Assembly (NCBI GenBank): GCA_018433765.1 | Contig: JAHDQO010000001.1 | Span: 248,001-312,000, forward strand | Length of the DNA: 64,000 nt | Origin: Tissierellales bacterium | GTDB taxonomy: Bacteria; Bacillota; Clostridia; Tissierellales; Sedimentibacteraceae | Direction: 5' to 3' | In this document: positions 18,167 through 27,804 of the stretch, piece after piece | How the letters are laid out: each line of letters begins with the position of its first letter | Position numbering within the stretch: position 1 is the first letter of the stretch | Position numbers and translations under genes: made by a program | Notes under the pieces: generated by a model | Seen by the model: only the letters and a program-made list of their open reading frames with translations | Databases searched by the model: none | What the model was told of the DNA's origin: nothing

Positions 18167-18203
18167 AAAATAAACTAGATATTATTTTCTAGTTTATTTT
18201 TAT
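18167..18203. terminator. Bidirectional terminator between convergent operons
   Basis: Perfect 13-bp stem AAAATAAACTAGA (18167-18179) / TCTAGTTTATTTT (18188-18200), with A-rich and T-rich flanks on opposite sides, so it serves both the accessory operon (+) and nagB (-). Confidence 0.85.
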
Positions 18204-18212
18204 ATATAATAT

Positions 18213-18965
18213 TTAATTAATAATCAATTTTGCTGCTTTTTTATCTAAAAGTATTGTGACATTATTGTGCAGCTGCAAGATTGAGGCAGGTAAATTTGGA
18301 GTGACTTTTCCAAATATCATATCATGAATAATCTTAGCTTTTCCTTCACCGCTTGCCATTAAAATTATTTTCTTTGACTGCATAATATTCTGAATGCCCA
18401 TACTTACAGCAAATTTTGGTACATCATCAATGTTAGCAAAAAATCTTGCATTTGCTTCAATAGTTTTATCATCAAGTTTAACTAAATGCGTCGTTAGCTC
18501 AAAATCTACATCTGGTTCGTTAAATCCTATATGACCGTTGTTTCCAATTCCTAATATCTGCAAATCAATTCCACCTACATCATAAATCATCTGGTCATAT
18601 TCTTTGCACATTTTATCTACATTTTCTGTCTTTCCATTTGGTATAAATGTTTTATCTTTATCTATATTAACATGATTAAATAAATGACTATTCATGTAAT
18701 AGGCATAACTATTTTTATTATCTTTGTTAATAGGATAATATTCATCTAAATTAAAACTAGTAATATTATCAAAATTGACTTTTTTATTTAAATATAATTG
18801 AATTAACTCTTTGTACATACCTTCTGGTGTTGAACCTGTCGCTAATCCTAGTACACTGTTAGGTTTATTAGCAATCTGATGAGATACTATCTCTGCTGAT
18901 TTTTTACTCATTGATAAATAATAATCTTCAACAAAAATTGTAATACCTTTTATATTTAATTTCAT
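18213..18965 (-). CDS. nagB: Glucosamine-6-phosphate deaminase
   Basis: 250 residues, typical for Gram-positive NagB. It converts glucosamine-6-phosphate to fructose-6-phosphate and ammonia. Motifs seen: GLATGSTPEGMYKEL (40-54), FNLDEYYPI with Asp74 (71-79), and GIGNNGHIGFNEP (139-151) with the catalytic His145 and Glu150. Preceded by GGAGGAATTA. Last gene of the minus-strand opp operon, which implies that the imported ligand contains or yields an amino sugar. No nagA (deacetylase) gene is present in the window. Confidence 0.96.
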   Translation of the reverse strand: MKLNIKGITIFVEDYYLSMSKKSAEIVSHQIANKPNSVLGLATGSTPEGMYKELIQLYLNKKVNFDNITSFNLDEYYPINKDNKNSYAYYMNSHLFNHVNIDKDKTFIPNGKTENVDKMCKEYDQMIYDVGGIDLQILGIGNNGHIGFNEPDVDFELTTHLVKLDDKTIEANARFFANIDDVPKFAVSMGIQNIMQSKKIILMASGEGKAKIIHDMIFGKVTPNLPASILQLHNNVTILLDKKAAKLIIN

Positions 18966-18998
18966 AACTTAATTCCTCCAGCTGTCTATACTAATAAG

Positions 18999-19964
18999 CT
19001 ATTTTACAAAATGACATGCTACATAATGTCCTTTTTCTACTTCAACAAATTCAGGACTTTTTTCTCTGCATATAGTGTCAGCTTTTGCACATCTTGATGA
19101 AAATTTACAGCCTTCTTTTACGTTAATTGGACTTGGCAAACTTCCCTCTAAAATAATACGGTGCCTTGTTTTTTCAATTTTAGGATTAGGTATTGGTATA
19201 GCAGATAGTAGAGCTTGTGTATATGGATGTAAAGGCTTCTTAAACAATTCTTTACTAGTAGTAAGTTCTACAAGATTACCTAAATACATAACTCCTATCC
19301 TATTACTTATATGTTTAACCATAGATAAGTCATGTGCAATAAACATATAAGTTAATCCTCTTTTGTTTTGAAGATCTTTAAGTAAGTTAATTATTTGAGC
19401 TTGTATTGATACATCAAGTGCAGATATTGGTTCGTCACAAATTATGAATTCTGGATTAACTGCAAGTGCTCTTGCTATGCCTATACGCTGTCTTTGACCG
19501 CCAGAAAATTCATGAGGGAATCTATTAGTGTGTTCTTCTTGCAATCCTACAGTATTTAGTAGATCAACTACTGTTTGAGCACGGTCTTGACTGTTCTTTG
19601 ATAATCCGTGAGCATCTATTCCTTCAGCTACTATGTCCATAACTTTCATTCTTTGATTAAGTGAAGCATAGGGGTCTTGGAAAATCATCTGTATTCGTTT
19701 TGTCAAATCACGGTTTTCTTTTGATGTCGTTTTCTTAGTTAAATCAATACCATCATATTCTATGCTGCCTTCTGTTGCATTATAAAGACCTATTATAGTT
19801 CTTCCTAAAGTAGATTTTCCACATCCTGATTCTCCTACTACTCCAAAAGTTTCTCCACGATAAATATCAAAGGATACCCCATCTACAGCTTTTAGTATTT
19901 GATTTTTACCTACGTTAAAATGCTTTTTTAAATTTTTTATTTTAAGGAGAATTTCTCTTTCCAT
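18999..19964 (-). CDS. oppF: Oligopeptide-type ABC transporter ATPase (OppF/DppF-like)
   Basis: 321 residues. Walker A GESGCGKST (44-52), Q-loop IFQDPYASL, signature SGGQRQR (154-160), Walker B IICDEPISALD, then the C-terminal oligopeptide/dipeptide transporter domain with the Cys-containing GCKFSSRCAKADTICRE. Powers uptake together with the OppD-like ATPase encoded next to it. The gene order of the operon in transcription direction is oppA, oppB, oppC, oppD, oppF, nagB. Confidence 0.94.
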   Translation of the reverse strand: MEREILLKIKNLKKHFNVGKNQILKAVDGVSFDIYRGETFGVVGESGCGKSTLGRTIIGLYNATEGSIEYDGIDLTKKTTSKENRDLTKRIQMIFQDPYASLNQRMKVMDIVAEGIDAHGLSKNSQDRAQTVVDLLNTVGLQEEHTNRFPHEFSGGQRQRIGIARALAVNPEFIICDEPISALDVSIQAQIINLLKDLQNKRGLTYMFIAHDLSMVKHISNRIGVMYLGNLVELTTSKELFKKPLHPYTQALLSAIPIPNPKIEKTRHRIILEGSLPSPINVKEGCKFSSRCAKADTICREKSPEFVEVEKGHYVACHFVK

Positions 19965-19974
19965 TGATTTCCAC

Positions 19975-20967
19975 CTAACTTTCTATACTAATATGTTTTG
20001 CTCTTTCATCTAAAAGCCAACAAGCTGATAAATGATCTTTTGATATTTTATAATATTCTGGCATACTTTCTTCACAAACTTTCAAAGTATGTTTACATCT
20101 AGCTGCAAAAGGACATCCTTTAGGCGGCATCATTAAATCAGGAGGAGTTCCCGGTATTGAAATAAGTTCTTGTTCATCTTCATCAAGTTTAGGTATTGAA
20201 GCTAAAAGTCCTTTAGTATAAGGATGTTTAGGATTATCAAATAATTCATCAGCTGAAGCCGTTTCTACCAGTTTTCCTCCGTACATTACAGCTACTCTGT
20301 CAGCAATATTAGCAACTACTCCTAAATTATGAGTTATTAAAATTATAGAAGTATCCATTTTTTCTACCAAAGATTTCATAAGGTCTAATATTTGCGCTTG
20401 TATAGTTACATCAAGAGCTGTTGTGGGTTCATCTGCAATCAATATCTTAGGGTCGCAGGCCAAAGCTATTGCTATTATAACTCTCTGCCTCATACCTCCA
20501 GACAATTGATGAGGATACTGCTTATATCTTTTATCAGGACTTGATATACCAACTAACTCAAGTATTTCTAAAGCACGTGCTTTCATTTCCTCTTTTGTCA
20601 TATTTGTATGCTTCTTTAAAACTTCATTAATTTGTTTACCTATTGTCATAGTTGGATTAAGAGAAGTCATAGGGTCTTGAAATATCATAGATATATCTGA
20701 ACCTCTGATGTTTTGCATTTTCCTATCAGAAAATTTACTTATATCGTCACCTTCAAATGTAATAGAACCCTTAGAAATTCTGCCATTGTTTGGTAATAAC
20801 TGCATAATACTTTTAACTGATATTGATTTACCAGAACCAGATTCTCCAACTATTGCTAAAGTTTCTTTTTTATTAAGATTAAATGATATACCTCTAACAG
20901 CCTTAACATCACCGAATTGAGTACGTATATCAACATTTAAATTTTCAACTTTTAAAACCTCATTCAT
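19975..20967 (-). CDS. oppD: Oligopeptide-type ABC transporter ATPase (OppD/DppD-like)
   Basis: About 330 residues. The start is uncertain: an ATG at 20979 lies directly against AAAGGA with no spacing, so the ATG 12 nt further (20967, [10 protein letters not shown]) is preferred. Walker A GESGSGKS (about 41-48), [11 protein letters not shown], signature LSGGMRQRV, Walker [13 protein letters not shown], and the C-terminal [15 protein letters not shown]. Paired with the OppF-like subunit to energise import through the two permeases. Confidence 0.93.
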   Translation of the reverse strand: MNEVLKVENLNVDIRTQFGDVKAVRGISFNLNKKETLAIVGESGSGKSISVKSIMQLLPNNGRISKGSITFEGDDISKFSDRKMQNIRGSDISMIFQDPMTSLNPTMTIGKQINEVLKKHTNMTKEEMKARALEILELVGISSPDKRYKQYPHQLSGGMRQRVIIAIALACDPKILIADEPTTALDVTIQAQILDLMKSLVEKMDTSIILITHNLGVVANIADRVAVMYGGKLVETASADELFDNPKHPYTKGLLASIPKLDEDEQELISIPGTPPDLMMPPKGCPFAARCKHTLKVCEESMPEYYKISKDHLSACWLLDERAKHISIES

Positions 20968-20984
20968 ATTAACATGCATTCCTT

Positions 20985-21098
20985 TCGATCTTGCATTTAA
21001 AGTTCTATCTAAAAATTTTGGATTCTGTTTAATTTCGAATTTTGCATTTAAAATTTTAAATTCTAAATTTACTATTAATTTTGAATTTTGAATTTATA
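20985..21098. repeat. Low-complexity palindromic repeat between oppD and oppC
   Basis: Successive GCATTTAAA, AATTTTGCATTTAAAATTTT and TTGAATTTTGAATTT modules form partly self-complementary AT-rich DNA within the opp operon. It looks like a fourth module type of the mosaic repeats seen elsewhere in the window. Confidence 0.4.
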
Positions 21099-22025
21099 TT
21101 ATTTTCTCATTCTTGGATCAAAGGCATCTCTCAGTCCATCACCCAATATACTAAAACAAACCATTATGAGTATAATGACTACAGCAGGGAATATAAGTAA
21201 ATATGGATAATTGTGAAGAACTTGATATCCATTGTTTATAAGAACTCCTAGTGAAGCTGCAGGCTCTTGCAATCCTATACCTATAAAACTTAAAAATGCT
21301 TCTGTAAATATAGCTGATGGAATTGTAAACATAGCATTTATAACTATTACTCCAACAGTATTTGGGATTAAATGTTTTTTAATTATTTCTTTGTTACTTG
21401 TTCCTAACACTCTTGCTGCTAGTACAAATTCTTGATTTTTGAGTTTTAATATTTGTGCCCGTACAAGTCGGGCCATATTAACCCATCCTGTAATTGCAAG
21501 CGCAACAACAATAGTAATTATTCCTGCTGGAAGAACCATCATAAGCAGTATTACTATAATTAGATGAGGAATTCCAATTAATACTTCAATTATCCTCTGC
21601 ATGACAGTATCTGTTTTTCCACCTATTAGAGCAGATACAGATCCATATGTTACTCCTACGAATAAATCTAAAAATGCCGCAGCAAATCCTATAATAAGTG
21701 AAATTCTTGCACCATACCATATTCTAGCCCATAAATCTCTTCCAAATTGGTCAGTTCCAAACCAATGATCTGGACTTGGACTGTTAAATGTAATTAAATA
21801 ATCTGTTTCGTAATATTTGTATTTGCTAAAAACAGGTGCAAAACATGATAATAATATGATTATTATTAAGATAAATAAACAACATATAGCTGCTTTATTC
21901 TTTTTAAGTCTAATCCACCCATCTTGCAGTGCTGTAAGTTTAGGTCTTACAATTTTATCTTTTTCATCTTCTTTTACTTTAGCTTTTATAAATAAATCCT
22001 TTGATATATTATCTTTTTTCATCAT
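21099..22025 (-). CDS. oppC: Oligopeptide-type ABC transporter permease (OppC-like)
   Basis: 308 residues: a charged cytoplasmic N-terminus of about 40 residues, then six hydrophobic segments. The OppC extracellular motif HWFGTDQFGRDLWARIWYGA lies after the first membrane segment. The EAA loop is near AARVLGTSNKEIIKKHLIPN, and the family-typical GDGLRDAFDPRMRK forms the C-terminus. GGCGGAG precedes the start, which lies 3 bases after the oppB stop. Confidence 0.94.
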   Translation of the reverse strand: MMKKDNISKDLFIKAKVKEDEKDKIVRPKLTALQDGWIRLKKNKAAICCLFILIIIILLSCFAPVFSKYKYYETDYLITFNSPSPDHWFGTDQFGRDLWARIWYGARISLIIGFAAAFLDLFVGVTYGSVSALIGGKTDTVMQRIIEVLIGIPHLIIVILLMMVLPAGIITIVVALAITGWVNMARLVRAQILKLKNQEFVLAARVLGTSNKEIIKKHLIPNTVGVIVINAMFTIPSAIFTEAFLSFIGIGLQEPAASLGVLINNGYQVLHNYPYLLIFPAVVIILIMVCFSILGDGLRDAFDPRMRK

Positions 22026-22028
22026 TCT

Positions 22029-22967
22029 TTACTCCGCCCTATTTGATATTAGTCGAATTCTTGGATCAATAAGTGAATATAAAACATCTGTAACAAGTAT
22101 TACTAATATGTAAAAAGCACTATAACATATACAAATTGCCATTATAGTGGAATAATCATTCATTTTTATTGAATCAACAAAAAGACTACCTATTCCCGGT
22201 ATACTGTAGATATTTTCTACTGCTAATGATCCAGTGAAGATATTAACTATGATTGGTCCCAATATAGTTATAACTGGTATTATTGAATTACGTACTGCAT
22301 GATTCATGAGTACCTTTAATTTGCTTAGGCCCTTTGCCTTAGCAGTAATTATATAATCCTGCTGTAAAACATCAAGCATTTCAGTTCTGATAAATCTTGC
22401 AATCATTGCAATAACAGAAACAGATAAAGCAATAGAAGGTAATATAGAACTAGACCAGCTTTCCCAGAATGCTACTGGAAGAATTCCCCATTTAAGTCCT
22501 ATGAAGTACTGTAATAATGCTGCAAGAACAAAGTTTGGGACAGATACACCGAGTACTGCTACTATCATAGTAAAATAATCTATACCAGTATTATGTTTCC
22601 ATGCAGCTAATATTCCTAGAATTAATCCTACAGTTAGTCCAAGTAATACAGCCTGTGCACCTACTAGAACAGATGGACCTATTCTATGCGTTAAGACATC
22701 ACTTACATCTTGTCCTGCATAAACATATGATTCTCCAAATTTTCCTTTAAGAATGTTTTGTACGTATTTTAAATATTGAATATATACTGGTTCATTAAGA
22801 CCGTATTGTTCTAGGACTAAAGCTTGGTCTTCCGGAGGGAGCATACTAAACCTTTCATCGTCAAAAGGTGTACCTGGGAGTTTATTCATTAAAAAAAATG
22901 TTGCTGTTAGTATTACAAACAACGTAAGAACAATGTATAAAAGTCTTTTGCAAATATATTTAAACAT
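22029..22967 (-). CDS. oppB: Oligopeptide-type ABC transporter permease (OppB-like)
   Basis: 312 residues with six membrane segments. Typical OppB start MFKYICKRLLYIVLTLFVIL and LMNKLPGTPFDDE. The EAA loop is TAKAKGLSKLKVLMNHAVRN, followed by YSIPGIGSLFVDSI, and the C-terminus is DVLYSLIDPRIRL. Forms the membrane channel with OppC. A hairpin upstream (22996-23050) separates it from oppA. Confidence 0.94.
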   Translation of the reverse strand: MFKYICKRLLYIVLTLFVILTATFFLMNKLPGTPFDDERFSMLPPEDQALVLEQYGLNEPVYIQYLKYVQNILKGKFGESYVYAGQDVSDVLTHRIGPSVLVGAQAVLLGLTVGLILGILAAWKHNTGIDYFTMIVAVLGVSVPNFVLAALLQYFIGLKWGILPVAFWESWSSSILPSIALSVSVIAMIARFIRTEMLDVLQQDYIITAKAKGLSKLKVLMNHAVRNSIIPVITILGPIIVNIFTGSLAVENIYSIPGIGSLFVDSIKMNDYSTIMAICICYSAFYILVILVTDVLYSLIDPRIRLISNRAE

Positions 22968-22995
22968 TTCATCTTACTCCTCACATGTTTTTAAT

Positions 22996-23050
22996 AAAGG
23001 TGTCCCAATACATATTCTTATAACAAAAGAATATATTTCAGAACACCCTT
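22996..23050 (-). terminator. Intercistronic stem-loop between oppA and oppB
   Basis: On the minus strand, AAGGGTGTTC pairs with GGGACACCTT, and inside them ATATATTCTT pairs with AAGAATATGT. Only a weak T run follows, so it is likely an attenuator or mRNA stabiliser that lets the binding protein be made in excess over the permeases. Confidence 0.55.
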
Positions 23051-23072
23051 AATATACTGTTAAAATATTATT

Positions 23073-24692
23073 TTATTTGAAATTTGCATATTTAAATTCT
23101 ATAGGTGGTCCAAATGAATGAACTGTTAAATTTTCAATATTAGGTTTTTGTAAATAAGCAAAACCTCTATAATATAGTGGAGCTGCAACCATATCTTCAG
23201 AACATAGTATTTTTTCAGCTTGTAACAATAATTCTGTACGAGTCTGATTATCTGTTTCTTGTTTAGCTTGTGCTACAAGTGAATTATACTCATCACTAAC
23301 ATAATTTCCTCTATATGGAGTTCCGTTTGTCCATAAATCAAGGTAAGTCATTGCATCATCATAGTCAGCACCCCAAGCTGTTATAGCCATATCATAAGTA
23401 ACTCCAGAAACTTTGCCATCCATGATTTCATTTCTAGCTTTCAAAGTTTTAGAATCTATTTTAACATCTATGTCTAAATTAGCTTTAAATTGACTTTGAA
23501 CAAAAGTTGCTATTGTTTTAACTACATTTTCATCACTAACTAAAATAGTTAATTCAGGAGTATATCCAAGTTCTTCAACGCCTTCTGCCCATAATTGTTT
23601 TGCTTTTTCAGCATCAAATGTGTTAATATCTCCATTAAGTTCACGGAAAGTTTTTTTACCATCACCATTCATACCATAAGGGATCATTCCAACTCCAGTT
23701 CCTGAACCATCAGCAAGGATAACATCAACTAAAACATTTCTATCTATAGCATAAGATAATGCTTGTCTAATTTTAACATTAGATAGTTTTTCATTAGTAG
23801 TATTAAACTGAATATAGTCAGTTCTAAAATTACTTCCTGAATGGAATTCTTCACTATCTTTATAAGCTGGAACATCTGTTGATTGAAGAGTTACTTTAGA
23901 TATTTGACCTGCGTTGTATGCGTTTAAGGCAGCGCCGCAATCTTTTATAACACGTACATTTATATCATTAATTGCAACATTATCAGTATCCCAGTACTTA
24001 TCATTTTTAGCTAAATTACAGCCTGATGCTATATCATAGTTTTTTATTACATAAGGACCTGAATAAATCATAGCATCTGCTGAAAGTCCATAATTGTCTC
24101 CTTGTGAAGTAACAAATTCTTCATTTAATGGGAAGAACATAGGTAAAACTGTCAGCCTTTGAAAATATGGTGTAGGCTGTATTAGAGTAACTTCAAAAGT
24201 TTTTTCGTCAATAGCTTTAACACCTACTTCTTCTGCTGAAATATCTTCTGAAAAGTATTCGTTACCACCTACAATATAATCATTCATAATAAATGAATAA
24301 CCATTAGTAGCTTCCTTGCTCATTTGCTTTAACCATGCATAAACAAAGTCATTTGCAGTTATCTCAGTTCCATTACTCCATTTAATATTGTCTTTTAAAT
24401 AGAAAGTGTATGTAAGTCCATCTTCAGAAACCTTATAATCTTTAGCTAATGCTGGTTGTGGTTGGCTATTTGTATCTAAGCGATACAATCCCTCAAAAGC
24501 ATTATTTAAAATTGTAAATGAAGTATCATTAGATGACGCCCACTGAATTAAAGTATTTATTTCTGTGCTGACATACACATTTAGAGCATCTTGTTTAGTA
24601 TTATCTGTATTTGTATTTGTATTAGAATTACATGCAACAAGTGAAAATACTAACATGAAAATTAAAATAAAACTTAATGCAGATTTTTTCAT
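23073..24692 (-). CDS. oppA: Oligopeptide/oligosaccharide-binding lipoprotein (OppA-like)
   Basis: 539 residues. Lipoprotein signal peptide with lipobox LVACNSN (Cys21). The family SBP_bac_5 core is present (LNNAFEGLYRLD, YTFYLKDNIKWSNG, QALSYAIDRNVLVD). It would capture the ligand outside the membrane and hand it to OppBC. Some proteins of this family bind peptides and some bind chito-oligosaccharides. The neighbouring nagB, ROK regulator and ROK kinase favour an amino-sugar oligomer or muropeptide, which is inference. First gene after the promoter at 24768-24796. Confidence 0.92.
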   Translation of the reverse strand: MKKSALSFILIFMLVFSLVACNSNTNTNTDNTKQDALNVYVSTEINTLIQWASSNDTSFTILNNAFEGLYRLDTNSQPQPALAKDYKVSEDGLTYTFYLKDNIKWSNGTEITANDFVYAWLKQMSKEATNGYSFIMNDYIVGGNEYFSEDISAEEVGVKAIDEKTFEVTLIQPTPYFQRLTVLPMFFPLNEEFVTSQGDNYGLSADAMIYSGPYVIKNYDIASGCNLAKNDKYWDTDNVAINDINVRVIKDCGAALNAYNAGQISKVTLQSTDVPAYKDSEEFHSGSNFRTDYIQFNTTNEKLSNVKIRQALSYAIDRNVLVDVILADGSGTGVGMIPYGMNGDGKKTFRELNGDINTFDAEKAKQLWAEGVEELGYTPELTILVSDENVVKTIATFVQSQFKANLDIDVKIDSKTLKARNEIMDGKVSGVTYDMAITAWGADYDDAMTYLDLWTNGTPYRGNYVSDEYNSLVAQAKQETDNQTRTELLLQAEKILCSEDMVAAPLYYRGFAYLQKPNIENLTVHSFGPPIEFKYANFK

Positions 24693-24733
24693 TTTTAAAC
24701 CCTCTCTTTTCTAAGTATTTTGAACACCTTTTC

Positions 24734-24756
24734 ATTAATAACGGTATGTTATTAAT
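24734..24756. promoter_or_regulatory. Candidate operator at the opp promoter
   Basis: Perfect 9-bp inverted repeat ATTAATAAC (24734-24742) / GTTATTAAT (24748-24756) with a 5-nt centre, just downstream of the opp -10 box, so near the start site. It is a good candidate site for the ROK repressor encoded next door. Confidence 0.5.
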
Positions 24757-24767
24757 TTTATAAAATA

Positions 24768-24796
24768 ATATTATCACACCATGTAAATAATGTCAA
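24768..24796 (-). promoter_or_regulatory. Promoter of the opp-nagB operon
   Basis: On the minus strand: TTGACA (24796-24791), 17-nt spacer, TAATAT (24773-24768). It lies between the ROK regulator gene and oppA, so the operon can be transcribed independently of the regulator. Confidence 0.65.
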
Positions 24797-24846
24797 TAAA
24801 TAATATATTTTGCCACATTTAGACTAAATTATATATTTATTTGACA

Positions 24847-26022
24847 TTAAGTAAATATTTTATTTAATACATACTTCTGAGCTAAAATAGCTCCTCCTAT
24901 TAAGTTAGCTCTGCCTTTTGTTTCTGATTCAACGACAATATTTAATATATCATTAAAAGGACGGTATTCTACAGCATATATTGAATTTTGTGCAATAGTT
25001 AAAAATTCAGGAAATTTATAGATTAATTCACCGCCGATAATTATTAATGTTGGATTGTAGGAGCATGCTATGTTATTTATTGCAATACAAAAATATTTGC
25101 AAATTTTATCAACTATTTCTTCAGCCCAAGGTTGTTTTCTATAATAGTTATATATAATATCTCTTATTGAATTAATTGATTTGTCATACTTTTTAGCACT
25201 ATTTATCATAGAATTTATATTAAGAATAGTATTAAGACATCCTTTCCTGCCGCATTCACACATTATTCCATCAACATCAACTATGGTGTGTCCGATTTCA
25301 CCTGCACTATTGTTTTCACCTCTAAATATTTTCCCTTTATTGGATACAGCAGCTCCAACCCCAGAACCAATTGTTAAATAAACTATATTTTCATTCTTAA
25401 ACTTGTTGTTTACTTGTATTTCACATTGAATAGCAGCTTTAACATCGTTTTCGACTAAAACATCTAATTTAAATTTATCTGAAGCATAATTTTGTATATT
25501 TATATCCTTCCATTTCATTTGTGCTGAAAAGGTTATTATACCTTTGTTATTATCAATAATACCAGCACAAACAATAGTTATGCATTTTATTTGCTCAAAC
25601 TCAATATTACTATTTTCAATGAGTTTTTTATATGACTCATATGATGTGTCAACTGCTTCCTCCATAGAAATATTACGGTTAATATCAATTAAAGTTTGTA
25701 GTATTATTTTATTAGCTAAATTAACAACTGCCAAAGAAATGTGATTAATGTCTATGTTGATAGTTAAGGTATAAAAAGCATTAGGATTTATATGCAGATA
25801 TACAGCTCTTCTACCAACATTACCCTTTGAAGTTTCTCCTTGGTAAACCAAATTTTCATTTATCAACTGAGTTACAATTCTTGTTATACTCATAGAACTC
25901 ATTTTAGATATTTTTGCAATTTCTGTTCTTGAAATGCCTTTGTTTAATTTGATTATGTCAAATATAAGATTGATATTATGTATTTTGACATCCATGTAGT
26001 CTTGAGAATCTAAATAATTCAT
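24847..26022 (-). CDS. ROK family transcriptional regulator (NagC/XylR-like)
   Basis: 391 residues from ATG 26022, which has GGGTGA upstream; a longer start 45 bases upstream has no ribosome site. Winged helix-turn-helix at 29-60 (GISRTEIAKISKMSSMSITRIV), then a ROK domain with NNSAGEIGHTIVDV and the zinc site Cys255, Cys257, Cys262 (CECGRKGC). The sugar-kinase fold serves as sensor domain. Its position next to the opp-nagB operon and divergent to a ROK kinase makes it the likely repressor of both, released by an amino sugar or sugar phosphate. Confidence 0.9.
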   Translation of the reverse strand: MNYLDSQDYMDVKIHNINLIFDIIKLNKGISRTEIAKISKMSSMSITRIVTQLINENLVYQGETSKGNVGRRAVYLHINPNAFYTLTINIDINHISLAVVNLANKIILQTLIDINRNISMEEAVDTSYESYKKLIENSNIEFEQIKCITIVCAGIIDNNKGIITFSAQMKWKDINIQNYASDKFKLDVLVENDVKAAIQCEIQVNNKFKNENIVYLTIGSGVGAAVSNKGKIFRGENNSAGEIGHTIVDVDGIMCECGRKGCLNTILNINSMINSAKKYDKSINSIRDIIYNYYRKQPWAEEIVDKICKYFCIAINNIACSYNPTLIIIGGELIYKFPEFLTIAQNSIYAVEYRPFNDILNIVVESETKGRANLIGGAILAQKYVLNKIFT

Positions 26023-26125
26023 TTTAATCACCCGAGAAAAAATTTTTTGACTTAAACTTTGTAACATAATGTTATTATTTCAATATTTATTATAATATAA
26101 AATAATTAAAAAACAAAGTACTATT

Positions 26126-26143
26126 ATTTTTCATATGAAAAAT
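26126..26143. promoter_or_regulatory. 18-bp palindrome in the divergent ROK promoter region
   Basis: Perfect palindrome ATTTTTCATATGAAAAAT, immediately upstream of the kinase promoter -35 box and in the middle of the region shared with the divergent ROK regulator gene. It could be a regulator site. It differs in sequence from the palindrome at 24734. Confidence 0.45.
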
Positions 26144-26145
26144 CA

Positions 26146-26174
26146 TTGTAATATTTGGTAAAAAAGTATACAAT
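26146..26174 (+). promoter_or_regulatory. Promoter of the ROK kinase gene
   Basis: TTGTAA (26146-26151), 17-nt spacer, TACAAT (26169-26174). The start site would be near 26181, about 70 nt before the ATG. Confidence 0.55.
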
Positions 26175-26251
26175 AAGTCCAATAAATGCATATTATTTCT
26201 ATAGCATTTTTTATTTTTAGTAATCATAAATTATATTTAGGAGTTTTTAAT

Positions 26252-27205
26252 ATGAACATAGGAATTGATTTAGGCGGAACAAATATAGTTGCAGCATTAG
26301 TAGATTTAGAAGGTACTATAAAAAGTAAAAAATCAATATTAACATTAAGAGAACGAAGTTCTAATCAGATCATGGATGATATGGTAGATTTAGTAGATAA
26401 TTTGCTTGCTGATGCAAATTTTTCAAAAAATGAAATTATCTCTATAGGTATAGGAAGTCCAGGAACATGTGATTCAGAAAAAGGCATTATAGAATATGTT
26501 AGTAATTTAAACTTTAGAGATGTAAATATTGTAGACTATATATCAAAAAAGACAGGAATACCTGTATACCTTGCAAATGATGCAAATGCAGCTGCTGTTG
26601 GTGAATATCAAGTTGGGGCAGGGGAAGGTTATACAGATTTAGTTGCCATAACTTTAGGAACAGGTGTTGGATCAGGAATAATAATTGATAATAAAATAGT
26701 TACAGGAAAATTTAACGGTGGCGGTGAATTTGGACATACTGTAATTGAGCTTGATGGTAAACAATGTAATTGCGGCAGAAAAGGCTGCTGGGAACAGTAT
26801 TCTTCAGCAACTGCTCTTATAAATGTTACTAAACAAGCTGCTGTAAAGCATAAAGAAAGTATAATTAATAAACTTGTTAATAATGATATAGATAAAATAA
26901 CTGCAAAAACACCTTTTGACGCTGCTCAAATGGGAGATAATGTTGCTATAGATATAATTGATAGCTATATAAAATCATTAGCTGTAGGGATAGGAAACAT
27001 TATAGCAGTAATTCAACCTGATGTAATAGTAATCGGTGGTGGAATATCTGCTCAAAAAGATAATCTGCTTATTCCTCTCAACAATTATGTTGAAAATGAA
27101 ATAATCGGCGGTAAAAATATGCTAAAAACAGATATTAAAATAGCCGAACTTGGAAACGATGCAGGAATAATAGGAGCTTCAATGCTTTATAAGCTGTTAA
27201 GATGA
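26252..27205 (+). CDS. ROK family sugar kinase (glucokinase-like)
   Basis: 317 residues from ATG 26252 (AGGAG upstream). ATP-binding DLGGTN at 6-11, catalytic Asp in YLANDANAAAVGEY, GGEFGHTVIELDG and the ROK zinc motif Cys172, Cys174, Cys179 (CNCGRKGCWEQY). It phosphorylates a hexose on C6; glucose, N-acetylglucosamine or N-acetylmannosamine are all possible for ROK kinases. With nagB and the Opp-type importer nearby, an amino-sugar substrate is reasonable (inference). Divergent from the ROK regulator gene. Confidence 0.9.
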   Translation: MNIGIDLGGTNIVAALVDLEGTIKSKKSILTLRERSSNQIMDDMVDLVDNLLADANFSKNEIISIGIGSPGTCDSEKGIIEYVSNLNFRDVNIVDYISKKTGIPVYLANDANAAAVGEYQVGAGEGYTDLVAITLGTGVGSGIIIDNKIVTGKFNGGGEFGHTVIELDGKQCNCGRKGCWEQYSSATALINVTKQAAVKHKESIINKLVNNDIDKITAKTPFDAAQMGDNVAIDIIDSYIKSLAVGIGNIIAVIQPDVIVIGGGISAQKDNLLIPLNNYVENEIIGGKNMLKTDIKIAELGNDAGIIGASMLYKLLR

Positions 27206-27804
27206 ACGAGAGATGAGAAACGAGAAACTAGTAACATGGATAGTTTTTAAAAAAAACGAGAAACGAAGAATGAGAAACGAGTAACATGGAAGCTTTTAAT
27301 GAATTAAAAACTTGAATTATGATTATATAAATTAGATTTATGAAGGATGAATAAATCATCATTTAATTATCAACTATACATTATCAACTATCAACTAATT
27401 ATAGTCATCATTGTTACTAGTTACTATTTACTCATCATTCGTTTTTACTTATCAACTGATTATGGTCATCCTGAGCGAGCAAAGCGAGTCGAAGGATCTT
27501 GTATATAAAAAAACAGAGAACCTTATATAAGATAAAAGTTAAGAGTTAAAAGTGAAAAGTTAAGGAAGTTTTACTGACGTAAAACAGTAAAAAAACGAGG
27601 AACGAAGAATTAGAAACGAGTAACATGGATAGTTAAAAAAAACGAGGAATTAGAAACGAGAAACTAGTAACATGGAAGTTTTTAATGAATTAAAAACTAA
27701 AATTATAATTAAAAAAATTAGATTTATGAAGTATGAATAAATTTTCATTGTTACTCGTTACTAGTTACTCATCATTCGTTTAATTAAATGAGGAGACAAA
27801 AATT
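27206..27804. repeat. 600-bp compound block of mosaic palindromic repeats
   Basis: No gene is seen. The block is built from repeated modules: AACGAGAAACTAGTAACATG types (near 27220-27290 and 27640-27670), TTATCAACTATACATTATCA types (about 27365-27395), GTTACTAGTTACTATTTACT (27411 onward), AAAAGTGAAAAGTTAAGG (about 27548-27566), a variant core GTTTTACTGACGTAAAAC (27567-27584), and the GTCATCCTGAGCGAG...GAAGGATCTT module at 27465-27500. Left-type and right-type arms are inverted relative to each other, so several nested hairpins are possible. The region looks like two or three elements inserted into one another. Confidence 0.75.

Noticed and set aside
27206-27804. CRISPR array
   Set aside because: The repeated modules are of uneven length and spacing and are inverted relative to each other, with no regular repeat-spacer pattern.
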